Shown here one piece after another: positions 1-7,028 of a DNA stretch of 7,084 bases. The stretch comes from Verrucomicrobiales bacterium (GTDB lineage: Bacteria; Verrucomicrobiota; Verrucomicrobiia; Verrucomicrobiales; SKLO01), in assembly GCA_007123195.1 (NCBI GenBank), contig SKLO01000478.1, forward strand, positions 1 through 7,084, in the 5' to 3' direction. Position numbers and translations under genes: made by a program. Position 1 is the first letter of the stretch, and each line of letters begins with the position of its first letter. A model generated the notes under the pieces. That model had not been told where the DNA came from, ran no database searches, and saw nothing but the letters and a program-made list of their open reading frames with translations.

Positions 1-5
1 GCCTG

Positions 6-1913
6 TCACTCCATCGAGTCGAGCTGGTCCTTCACCAGTTTGTAGCCGCTGTGGTCGGCGGGGTCGTGCAGTTCAGCAAACTCGCGGCGCAGCCGCCGGC
101 GGGCCTCGTGGTGGAGCACGACAAGCAACTGCTGCAGACGCCGGCGCTCTCCGGGCAGGCACGACAGCGCCCACTGGCGTCCGAGCCGGGCGCTGGCGGT
201 GGCCAGCACGAACAGTTCGGCGCCGATGTTGACCAGCCGGCCGAGCAGCAGTTGCCGGCGCTCGAGCCCGGGCCCGTGGCGCAACATGGCGTGGAACACG
301 GCGCGGGCAAGGCGCCGGCTCTGGCGGTCGATCCAGCGCAGGTTGCGCGCGGCCTGGCGGGGGTAATCCGCCGGCACCGGCACCCGCTGCGGCAGCCAGC
401 GACCCGGATACCAGGCGCTGTAGAACGCGGCCGTGCGCATCAGCGCACGCAGGCGCGCGCCCCGGCCGAGCCGGCGGTCGAACACCGCCGCGCCAAGCTG
501 CAGGTGCGGGTCGAGCACCTCGCGCGCGATGAACAGGTGCATGATTTCGGTGGAGCCCTCGAAGATGGTGTTGATGCGCGAGTCGCGCAGGAACCTCTCG
601 ATCGCCGGCGCCGGTTCGCCGCGCGCGCGCAGCGAGCCGGCGGTTTCGTAGCCCCGCCCGCCGCGAACCTGCATGGTGTCGTTGACGATCTGCCAGGCGC
701 GCTCGGTGCCCCACAGCTTGGCCAGCGCGGCCTCGATCCGGATGTCGGCCCTGTGGTCCGGTTCGTGGTCGACTCTTGCACACACATAATGCACCATCGC
801 CTCGATGGCATGGGCGCCGGCCTGCATCGACGCCAGCTTGGCGGCGATGGCGGCGTGGCGCGCGATCGGCCGGCCCCACTGCTCGCGATCCGCCGCCCAT
901 GCCAGCGCCTCGCGCGCGCAGTGGTGCGCCAGTCCGGCACAGGCGGCCGGCAGGGTCAGGCGGCCGGTATTGAGCGTGCTCAGCGCCACCTTGAGCCCCT
1001 TGCCGAACCCGCCCACCAGGTTGTCCGCCGGCACGCGCACGTTGTCGAAGGTGACCACGCCATTGTAGAGCGCGCGCAGGCCCATGAAGTGGCAGCGCGG
1101 TCCCAGCGTCACGCCGGGCCAGTTGGTTTCGACAATGAACGCGCTGATCGCCCGCGGATGTTGTTCGGTGGGGGTGCGGGCCATCACCACCAGCAAGCCG
1201 GCCTTCATGCCGTTGGTGCACCACAGCTTGCGGCCGTTGAGGAGGTAGTCGCCGGTGGCCGGGTCGGGCGTGGCGGTGGTGCTCATGCGCGCCGGGTCGG
1301 AGCCGGCTTCGGTTTCGGTCAGGGCGAACGCGCTGATCTCGCCGCGCGCGCAGCGCGGCAGGTAACGGCGTTTCTGCTCGGGGGTGCCGAACATCAGCAA
1401 CGGCTGCGGCACGCCGATCGACTGGTGCGCCGACAGCAGGGCGGTGAGGTTGCCGCAGTGGCGGCCGAGCCGCATGGCCGCGCGCGCGTAGTTGGTCTGC
1501 GACAAGCCGAGCCCGCCATGGCTCACGGGGATCTTGATGCCGAACGCGCCGAGGTGCGCCAGCTCGCGGATCACCTGGTCGGGAATCTCGCCGGAGCGGT
1601 CGATCTCGTCGGGATCGGTGTGGTGCCGCAGCACCGCGTCGAGCCGCGCCAGGAACGCGTCGCCCTGGTCGCGGTCCTCGATCGATTGTTCGGGAAACGG
1701 CAGCAGCGAGTTCCAGTCGGGCCGGCCCCAGAACAGGCTGGCGGCAAATCCCAGCCGCGGCCCGGATGGATCGCGCGAGCCCTCGGTCAGTTCCATCGCC
1801 GCGCGCTGCCCCTCGGACATGCGCGAGGTGTCGATCGGTCCGGCTGCTTCCCCCGTGGCCGGGCGCCCGGCTTCGGGGGCGGGGTTGGTGTCGGTGGGGG
1901 CGGTTGATTTCAT
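6..1913 (-). CDS. Acyl-CoA dehydrogenase with VLCAD/ACAD9-like C-terminal extension
   Basis: This 635-residue FAD enzyme would perform the first beta-oxidation step, making a trans-2-enoyl-CoA and passing electrons to electron-transferring flavoprotein. The ACAD fold spans about 75-470: a helical N-terminal domain, the signature ALTETEAGSD (197-206), REQWGRPI (343-350), QVRGGRGYE (415-423), and the catalytic base Glu452 in IFEGSTEI. The motif order ends with MHLFIAREVLDPHL (458-471). An Arg-rich C-terminal region of about 165 residues follows, making it longer than the usual 380-residue ACADs and like VLCAD/ACAD9 in layout. It is not FadE (about 814 residues, different C-terminus). The frame stays open upstream to 2747, but that part overlaps the FadJ gene and reads as low-complexity Arg/Ala/Gly, so I start at the ATG at 1913. 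This start has no clear Shine-Dalgarno; Met32 (1820) is an alternative, since residues 1-50 look disordered. Substrate chain length is not determinable from the sequence. Confidence 0.92.
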   Translation of the reverse strand: MKSTAPTDTNPAPEAGRPATGEAAGPIDTSRMSEGQRAAMELTEGSRDPSGPRLGFAASLFWGRPDWNSLLPFPEQSIEDRDQGDAFLARLDAVLRHHTDPDEIDRSGEIPDQVIRELAHLGAFGIKIPVSHGGLGLSQTNYARAAMRLGRHCGNLTALLSAHQSIGVPQPLLMFGTPEQKRRYLPRCARGEISAFALTETEAGSDPARMSTTATPDPATGDYLLNGRKLWCTNGMKAGLLVVMARTPTEQHPRAISAFIVETNWPGVTLGPRCHFMGLRALYNGVVTFDNVRVPADNLVGGFGKGLKVALSTLNTGRLTLPAACAGLAHHCAREALAWAADREQWGRPIARHAAIAAKLASMQAGAHAIEAMVHYVCARVDHEPDHRADIRIEAALAKLWGTERAWQIVNDTMQVRGGRGYETAGSLRARGEPAPAIERFLRDSRINTIFEGSTEIMHLFIAREVLDPHLQLGAAVFDRRLGRGARLRALMRTAAFYSAWYPGRWLPQRVPVPADYPRQAARNLRWIDRQSRRLARAVFHAMLRHGPGLERRQLLLGRLVNIGAELFVLATASARLGRQWALSCLPGERRRLQQLLVVLHHEARRRLRREFAELHDPADHSGYKLVKDQLDSME

Positions 1914-1954
1914 CGGTTGCAACGGATCAATGGTTTCAAAAGGAGTGGTGTCAG
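1914..1954 (-). other. 41-nt spacer between FadJ-like gene and acyl-CoA dehydrogenase gene
   Basis: This is the only non-overlapping gene junction in the window. It starts with a second, out-of-frame TGA just after the FadJ stop and ends directly at the dehydrogenase ATG. It is visibly more A/T-rich than its surroundings (TTTTGAAACCATTGATCC). I find no convincing Shine-Dalgarno, no -35/-10 pair and no terminator hairpin. It is too short to hold a complete promoter, although one could extend into the end of the FadJ gene. Confidence 0.6.
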
Positions 1955-4072
1955 TCAGTCGCGCAGGCCGGCGTGCGCCAGCGGGCCGCCGCGGAACGGC
2001 GGATAGCCGGTGCCGGCGACCATGGCGAAGTCGATGGCGTCGGCGCCGGAGGCGATGTGCTCGCGCAGGCAGCGCGCGGCCTCGTCGTCGAGCAGCGCTG
2101 CCAGGTAGCTGGCGATGGCGTCGGCGGCCACCGGCACCCGGTCGCTGCGGCCTCCGGCCATGGCGACCGCGGCGGGGTTGGGCCGTGGCTCGCGGGCATC
2201 CCGGCCCTGCATCATCGCGGCCAGCCGGGGCAGCGCACCGGCCCCGGATTGGTGAAGGTAAAACCCGCGTCCGTTCTTGCGCCCGAGCAGGCCGGCATCG
2301 ACCATTTCGTTCAGCAACAGGGGGGCTGGAGGGAAGTGCTCGAACGCCGGTGCCAGGGTTTGGCCGACGTGCAGGGCCACGTCGAGCCCGACTTCGTCGA
2401 GCAAGCGCAGCGGACCCATCGGCATGCCGAAGTCGAGCATGGCACCATCGATCACCGGCGCCTCGTGGCCTTGGTCGAACAACCGCACGGCCTCCATCAG
2501 GTAGGGCATCAGCACGCGGTTGACCAGAAACCCGGGCCGGTCCCTGGCGATCACCGGCAGCTTGCCGACCGACTGCACCAGCGCGACCGCACTGGCGACC
2601 GCATCGGGCGAGCTGGCGTCGCCCGGGATCACCTCGACCAGCGGCATGCGGTGGACCGGATTGAAGAAATGCAGGCCGACAAAACGCGACCGGTCCGGCG
2701 CGGCTTCGGCCAGTTGTGATATGGGCAGGGCCGAGGTGTTGCTGCACCAGAGGGTGCCGGGCGCGGCGCGCGCGGCGAGCGAGCGGTAGAGCTTGTGCTT
2801 GACCTCGAGATCCTCCGGCGCGGCCTCGATGATCGCCTGCCAGCGGTGCAGCGGCACCGGTTGGCTGGCGGCCACGATGCGGTCGAACGCGCGGTCGGCC
2901 TCGGTGGCGTTGAGATGACGGCGGCGCACGGCGTCGTCGAAACGCTTGCGGATGCCGTGCAAGGCCCGCGCCAGCGGTTCATCGGCGACATCCTGCAACA
3001 GCACCTGGAGCCCGCGCGCGGCCAGCCAGTAGGCGATGCCGGCGCCCATGACACCGGCGCCGATGACGGCCACGCGTTCGATGGGAGCGGGCGTGCCCCC
3101 GGCCACCGTCAGGCGCTTGGCTTGTTCGCGCTGGAAGAACAGCCCGACCAAATGGCGGGTGGCGGGTTGATCGATCAGGCCGACAAAGGCGAGGCGTTCC
3201 CGTTCCAGAGCGCGCTCGACCGGGGCGGTGACGGTCGTGGTCATGACCTCCAGAGCGCGTTCCTGGGCCGGGTAGTGGCCGCGGGTGCGGCGGCGGAGTC
3301 GCCTGAGCGCCAGCCGGTGATACAGGTGGCGCAGGCCGGGCAGGTTCAGGCACGACTGCCCGAGCGGCAGGTGCCTTGTCTTGGGAGGGGTGGTGACCAG
3401 CCGGCGGGCCTCGCTGAGCAGGTGTTCGCGCGCCACGACCTGATCGACCAGGCCCTTGCGCAGCGCCGCCGGGGCCGGCAGCAGGCGTCCCTGCAGCACC
3501 AGCGGCACCGCGCGGCCGAGCCCGGTCAACCGGGTCAGGCGGGTGCAGCCGCCCCAGCCCGGGATCAATCCCAGCTGGGTTTCCGGCAAACCAATCCGGG
3601 TCGATCGATGGTCGCTGGCGATGCGGTGGCGGCAGGCCAGCGCCAGCTCGAACCCGCCGCCGGCGCAGGCGCCATGGATCGCGGCCACGGTGGGGAAGGG
3701 CAGGCGCGCGAGCAGGTTGAACACGCGCTGGCCGAGCTGGATCAACCCGTCGACCTCAGCGGCATCGGCGTCGCGCAGCTTCCGCAGGTCGGCACCGGCG
3801 ATGAAGATCGACTCCTTGGCGCTTGTCAGGATCAGGCCGCGGGTGCCGGGCTCGGCGGCGAGGTCGGTCAGCTGTTGCTCCAGTTCCAGCAGGTTGTCGC
3901 GGTGCAGCAGGTTGGCGCGGCTGCCGGGGCAGTCGAACACCAGCGTGGCGATGCCGTCGCCGTCGGTGTCATGATGGAAACACGACGGGATCCCGGCCGG
4001 CGCGGTGTCGGCGGCGGCCGCCATGGCGGCTTTGTCAGGGGCTGGGGTGTCGGCAACGGCGAGCGGCTTCAT
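1955..4072 (-). CDS. fadJ-like: Bifunctional enoyl-CoA hydratase / 3-hydroxyacyl-CoA dehydrogenase, FadJ-type trifunctional alpha subunit
   Basis: This 705-residue fusion (E. coli FadJ is 714) would catalyse hydration of 2-enoyl-CoA and NAD-dependent oxidation of the resulting 3-hydroxyacyl-CoA. The N-terminal crotonase domain (about 30-230) has the oxyanion-hole segments IAGADL (91-96) and GACAGGG (134-140), and both catalytic glutamates: Glu142 in GGFELAL and Glu164 in GLPETQLG. A linker ending in HLVGLFFQREQAKR (307-320) leads to the Rossmann domain with GAGVMGAGIA (338-347). The dehydrogenase site is shown by SNTSALPI (444-451), His468 in HFFNPV, Glu480, and Asn518 in RPGFLVNR; the His-Glu spacing of 12 matches FadB. 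Two C-terminal 3HCDH repeats follow, about 513-605 (GRKNGRGFY at 597-605) and 650-705. The ATGA overlap with the thiolase stop supports Met1 over Met17. The first 28 residues are Ala-rich and probably disordered. It most likely forms a hetero-oligomer with the adjacent thiolase. Confidence 0.94.
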   Translation of the reverse strand: MKPLAVADTPAPDKAAMAAAADTAPAGIPSCFHHDTDGDGIATLVFDCPGSRANLLHRDNLLELEQQLTDLAAEPGTRGLILTSAKESIFIAGADLRKLRDADAAEVDGLIQLGQRVFNLLARLPFPTVAAIHGACAGGGFELALACRHRIASDHRSTRIGLPETQLGLIPGWGGCTRLTRLTGLGRAVPLVLQGRLLPAPAALRKGLVDQVVAREHLLSEARRLVTTPPKTRHLPLGQSCLNLPGLRHLYHRLALRRLRRRTRGHYPAQERALEVMTTTVTAPVERALERERLAFVGLIDQPATRHLVGLFFQREQAKRLTVAGGTPAPIERVAVIGAGVMGAGIAYWLAARGLQVLLQDVADEPLARALHGIRKRFDDAVRRRHLNATEADRAFDRIVAASQPVPLHRWQAIIEAAPEDLEVKHKLYRSLAARAAPGTLWCSNTSALPISQLAEAAPDRSRFVGLHFFNPVHRMPLVEVIPGDASSPDAVASAVALVQSVGKLPVIARDRPGFLVNRVLMPYLMEAVRLFDQGHEAPVIDGAMLDFGMPMGPLRLLDEVGLDVALHVGQTLAPAFEHFPPAPLLLNEMVDAGLLGRKNGRGFYLHQSGAGALPRLAAMMQGRDAREPRPNPAAVAMAGGRSDRVPVAADAIASYLAALLDDEAARCLREHIASGADAIDFAMVAGTGYPPFRGGPLAHAGLRD
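4069..4072 (-). other. ATGA stop/start overlap: thiolase gene to FadJ-like gene
   Basis: The thiolase stop TGA (4069-4071) overlaps the FadJ-like ATG (4070-4072), again without an obvious ribosome binding site. Coupling would help keep the two presumed partner subunits in fixed proportion. Confidence 0.85.
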
Positions 4073-5475
4073 GATTTCGGCTTGGGCGAATGAATGGGTT
4101 CGTCAGGGTGTGGCGTTCCGGCGGCGGGGTTCTCGAGCCACAGGGCGACGCCCTGGCCGCCGCCGACGCAGACGGACACCAGCGCATGTCGGCCGCCGGT
4201 GGCGCGCAGCTGGCGGGCGGCGCTGATGATCAGCCGGGCACCGGTGGCGCCGACCGGGTGGCCGAAGGCGATGGCGCCGCCGCGGCGGTTGAGCCGCGCC
4301 GGGTCGAGCTGGCCGAGCGGCTCGTCGAGCCCGGCCATGCGCGCGGCGGTGGGATCACTCATGGCCTTGCAAACCGCCAACACCTGGGCGGCGAAGGCCT
4401 CGTTGATCTCGATCACGTCGGCGTCGTCGAGCCCGAGCCCGGTGCGGTGGCAGGCCTCGGCGATCGCCCGCACCGGTCCGAGGCCCATGCGTTCGGGGTC
4501 GCAGCCGGTGACTGCGTAATCGATCACGCGCGCCAGCAGCGGCCAGCCGTGGCGGCGGGCGGCGTGCTCCCCGGCCACCAGCAGGGCCGCGGCGCCGTCG
4601 GTGATCTGTGAGGAATTGCCGGGCGTGACGGTGCCGCCGCCGCGGCGGTCGAAGGCGGGCTTGAGCCGGGCCAGGCTGTCGAGGTTGGTGTCGGGCCGGA
4701 TGCCGTTGTCGGCGGTAACCGGATCGCCGGGCGCGCTGCCGTTGACGGGAAACACGGCCGCGATCTCGCCGGCGTGGGTTTCGCGGTGGCGGTCGGCGCG
4801 CCGGTGCGATTCCAGCGCGAAGCCATCCTGATCGGCGCGCGTGATGGAGAACTCGCGCGCCAGCAGTTCGGCGGTTTCCCCCATGTTGAGACCGCTGAAG
4901 GGATCGGTCAGGCCGAGCTTGAGGCCGATCACGGGCGCCAGGTGGCGCGGGCGGAACGAGGCCAGCGCGGCCAGTTTTGCCCACGGCGTGTGCGCGGCGG
5001 CCAGGGCCTCGAAGCGGACCCGGCCGAGCGCGGAAACATACAACGGCACCTGTGACATCGACTCCATGCCCCCGATCAGGAACACCTCGCCATGGCCGGC
5101 CGCCAGCCGCTGGTGGGCGGTGAACAGGGCCTCGAGGCCGGAGGCGCAGTTGCGCTGGACCGTGGCGGCGGGCACGCTCGCCGGCAGGCCGCTGCGCAAG
5201 GCCGCCACCCGGGCCGGGTTGGCGCTGTCGACCGGCTGGCTGACGCAACCAAAAACGACCTCGTCGATTGATGCCGGTTCAACGCCATGGCGAAGCAGCA
5301 GGGCGGTGGCGCAGACGCGCGCCAGATCGACCGCCGACAGCGTGGCGAGGTCGGTGTTGAACCGGCAGAACGGCGTGCGCAGACCGTCGACGATCACCAG
5401 CGCGGGGGCGTTGGCGTTGGGCCGGGCGCCGTGGGGCGCGTGGCCGGCGGGGCCGGTGTCGGGCGGCGGATTCAT
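4069..5475 (-). CDS. fadI-like: 3-ketoacyl-CoA thiolase (acetyl-CoA C-acyltransferase), FadI/trifunctional beta-subunit type
   Basis: This 468-residue thiolase would cleave 3-ketoacyl-CoA with CoA to give acetyl-CoA and a shortened acyl-CoA. The full catalytic set is visible: nucleophilic Cys110 in QRNCASG, NEAFAAQ at 358-364, His406 in GHPVGATG, and the acid/base Cys436 in CVGGGQG. The VDGLRTPF element (29-36), the loop FRPRHLAPV (174-182) and the block DNGIRPDTNLDSLARLKPAFDR (256-277 by position) follow the FadI/mitochondrial trifunctional beta pattern more than FadA. Length exceeds E. coli FadI (436) because of a Pro/Ala/Gly-rich leader before residue 25 and an 18-residue polar tail. The start is chosen because its ATG forms an ATGA overlap with the ligase stop; I see no Shine-Dalgarno in front of it. 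Its own stop overlaps the next start the same way, which suggests coupled synthesis with its likely partner, the FadJ-like protein. A biosynthetic thiolase role is possible but less likely in this context. Confidence 0.93.
   Translation of the reverse strand: MNPPPDTGPAGHAPHGARPNANAPALVIVDGLRTPFCRFNTDLATLSAVDLARVCATALLLRHGVEPASIDEVVFGCVSQPVDSANPARVAALRSGLPASVPAATVQRNCASGLEALFTAHQRLAAGHGEVFLIGGMESMSQVPLYVSALGRVRFEALAAAHTPWAKLAALASFRPRHLAPVIGLKLGLTDPFSGLNMGETAELLAREFSITRADQDGFALESHRRADRHRETHAGEIAAVFPVNGSAPGDPVTADNGIRPDTNLDSLARLKPAFDRRGGGTVTPGNSSQITDGAAALLVAGEHAARRHGWPLLARVIDYAVTGCDPERMGLGPVRAIAEACHRTGLGLDDADVIEINEAFAAQVLAVCKAMSDPTAARMAGLDEPLGQLDPARLNRRGGAIAFGHPVGATGARLIISAARQLRATGGRHALVSVCVGGGQGVALWLENPAAGTPHPDEPIHSPKPKS
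5472..5475 (-). other. ATGA stop/start overlap: PaaK-like gene to thiolase gene
   Basis: The ligase stop TGA (5472-5474) overlaps the thiolase ATG (5473-5475). No Shine-Dalgarno is visible within 20 bases upstream, which fits termination-reinitiation coupling. Confidence 0.85.
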
Positions 5476-7028
5476 GACGACATGCCGAGGGTTTCGGGTT
5501 GCGGCGTGGTGCGACCGTCGGCGGTCTTGTCGGCGGTTTTGTCAGGCAGACCGGGACCGTGCCCGGGGCGGTGGTCGACGATCTTCTCCTCCTTGAGCAG
5601 CCGGCCGACGCCGAGGCGGTCGCGCATTTCCTCCAGGGTATGGAAGGCGATGCCGTTGGCGGACAACTCGGTGGCCTGGCGCATGCGGCTGTTGATGACG
5701 TCGCGCAGGTGGTCGCCGCCGTTGCCGGCCTCGCCGCAGGCGTGGATGATGATCTGGTCGCGCTCCATCGGGTCGTCGTCGACCTTGCGCAGCTCCAGCT
5801 GCCAGGCGGCCAGTCCCGGCACCTCGTCGAGCACGTGTTCGAGCTGGTTGAGGTCCACCAGCGTGCCCTTGACCTTGTCGAGTTGCAGGCGGTGGATGTC
5901 GGACACGCGCGAGATGCGCCCCAACAGGCGCGGTCCCGTGCGCCCGCACCAGGGGCAGGGTTGCCAGGTCAGGCCGCCCTCGATCAGGTCGCCGGTGCGG
6001 TAGCGCAGCACCGTCGAACCGCGGGCGTCGAGCTGGGTGTAGACGATCTCACCAGGCTGATGCTCGTCGACGAGGCGGCCGGTTTCGGGATCGATCACCT
6101 CGACGATGCCCAGGTCGGGCGACAAGTGGTAGCCGCTGGACGGCGAGCCCGGCTCGGGCGGACGGCACTCGAGCCACGCCATCTTGGCCTCGGTGAAGCC
6201 GTAGGTGGAGAGCACGAACACCCGTTCGGCGCCCAGTCCGGCGGCCAGTTCCCGCAGTTTCCGCCGCAGGCCCTGGGGTGCCTTTTCGCCCCCGAGCACC
6301 AGCATCTTGAGCCGCGGCAGTTGCAGGCCCTGATCGATGGCCTCGCGCATCATGTGGTAGAGGAAGGTGGGCATGCCGATGATCACCTCGGGCTGGACCT
6401 TGTTGATCAGGCGCAGATTGCCCTCGGTGCCCATGACCTTGCCGCCGCCGCTCGACAGGCAGAAGGTGGTGAAACCGATCGAGGCGTAGTGGGCCTGCCA
6501 GAACGCCAGGTGGGGGGCGTAGGGGAAGGCGTTGAAGTGGCGGTATTCGGGTTTCGACCGGCCCAGCTGCATGACGCGGCGGCCGGCCAGCGTCAGCAGG
6601 TCGAGGTCGTGTTTGGTGTAGAGGAACGGCACCGGGTCCGAGGACCGGCCGGTGGTGCTGGTCATCATCACCGGCCGGAACTCGTGCGCCAGTCGATCGG
6701 CGGCGTGGCGGCGTCCGCGCAGCAGGGCGGTGAGCACGGTCGACGGGCGCCGCTTGAGGGCGGCCGGGTCGGGTTGAATCACGAACTTCCGGGGCGCTTC
6801 GGCGTCGGCGGTGAGGTCGCGCTTGCGGGTGAACGGGATTTGCTCCAGGTCTTCCGGGCCGGCGATCAGGTCGGGGTGCAGGCCGTGGTCGGTGGCCAGG
6901 TCGCGGTAGTGCGGGCAGAACGGCACCACTACCTCGCGCAGGTAGCGGCGCAGGCGGGCCAGCTGCCAGTCGCGGAGTTCGTCGGCGGAGGCGGAGTCCC
7001 AGCGGGGATGGCTTGTGATGGTGTTCAT
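5472..7028 (-). CDS. PaaK-like (phenylacetate-CoA ligase family) adenylate-forming enzyme, divergent
   Basis: This 518-residue protein of the ANL adenylating superfamily most resembles the PaaK/coenzyme F390 synthetase branch. Such enzymes use ATP to make an acyl-adenylate and then usually an acyl-CoA thioester in the cytosol. Visible landmarks are a Thr/Ser/Gly phosphate loop at 122-130 (MTSTTGRSS), the GGE element at 246-248, YGFTE at 276-280 (adenine/aromatic-binding motif), YRTGDL at 343-348 with the ribose-binding Asp347, CPWCGRTGPRL at 358-368 (a PaaK-family signature), and a C-terminal small domain ending near KEEKIVDHR (479-487), where the catalytic lysine would be expected. Oddities: the phosphate loop lacks the canonical SGTTGKP spelling, and the hinge region GRISRVSD (370-377) differs from the GRxDD of PaaK. 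The protein is longer than typical PaaK (about 430-440 residues), partly through a polar tail after residue 488. The start is supported by the ATGA overlap with the upstream gene. The product is probably the activating enzyme for the beta-oxidation genes downstream. Its substrate is unknown, and acyl-protein or other adenylate chemistry is possible. Confidence 0.85.
   Translation of the reverse strand: MNTITSHPRWDSASADELRDWQLARLRRYLREVVVPFCPHYRDLATDHGLHPDLIAGPEDLEQIPFTRKRDLTADAEAPRKFVIQPDPAALKRRPSTVLTALLRGRRHAADRLAHEFRPVMMTSTTGRSSDPVPFLYTKHDLDLLTLAGRRVMQLGRSKPEYRHFNAFPYAPHLAFWQAHYASIGFTTFCLSSGGGKVMGTEGNLRLINKVQPEVIIGMPTFLYHMMREAIDQGLQLPRLKMLVLGGEKAPQGLRRKLRELAAGLGAERVFVLSTYGFTEAKMAWLECRPPEPGSPSSGYHLSPDLGIVEVIDPETGRLVDEHQPGEIVYTQLDARGSTVLRYRTGDLIEGGLTWQPCPWCGRTGPRLLGRISRVSDIHRLQLDKVKGTLVDLNQLEHVLDEVPGLAAWQLELRKVDDDPMERDQIIIHACGEAGNGGDHLRDVINSRMRQATELSANGIAFHTLEEMRDRLGVGRLLKEEKIVDHRPGHGPGLPDKTADKTADGRTTPQPETLGMSS
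5517..5543 (-). repeat. Short in-frame 12-bp tandem repeat in the ligase C-terminal tail
   Basis: Two 12-bp units (5517-5528 and 5529-5540), differing at one base and followed by the first three bases of a third, encode DKTADKTAD at residues 496-504. They lie in the polar tail after the conserved small domain, so copy-number change here would be in-frame and probably tolerated. Confidence 0.7.
7025..7028 (-). other. ATGA stop/start overlap: upstream gene to PaaK-like gene
   Basis: The TGA of the upstream partial gene and the ATG of the ligase share four bases. The 20 bases before the ATG (reading TCACTGAACCACCGATCCTG) contain no purine-rich Shine-Dalgarno. Translation of the ligase probably depends on ribosomes finishing the upstream gene, which also places the operon's promoter outside the window. 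Confidence 0.75.

Noticed and set aside
51..1907. A 618-codon open frame on the plus strand, antisense to the acyl-CoA dehydrogenase gene
   Set aside because: It is the mirror of a gene with strong G/C third-position bias; the translation is low-complexity Arg/Ala/Gly/Gln with no recognisable domain, while the opposite strand has complete ACAD motifs.
1916..1923. 8-bp palindrome GTTGCAAC next to the dehydrogenase start codon
   Set aside because: Symmetry does not extend beyond eight bases, it leaves no loop for a hairpin, and it is short enough to occur by chance.
1941..1945. AGGAG resembling a strong ribosome binding site in the spacer
   Set aside because: It is on the plus strand, whereas the genes are on the minus strand, where it reads CTCCT; no plus-strand gene follows it.
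1914..2747. Possible N-terminal extension of the acyl-CoA dehydrogenase by 278 codons
   Set aside because: It would overlap about 790 bases of the clearly coding C-terminal half of the FadJ-like gene in another frame, and its translation is Arg/Ala/Gly-rich without family similarity.
2795..4093. A 432-codon open frame on the plus strand, antisense to the FadJ-like gene
   Set aside because: Same cause: antisense shadow of a GC-rich gene, with no domain and Gln/Gly/Ala-rich composition.
5925..5960. CPWCG in the ligase as a zinc-binding site
   Set aside because: Only one Cys pair is present and the surrounding CGRTGPRL pattern is a normal PaaK-family feature, so a zinc finger is not supported.
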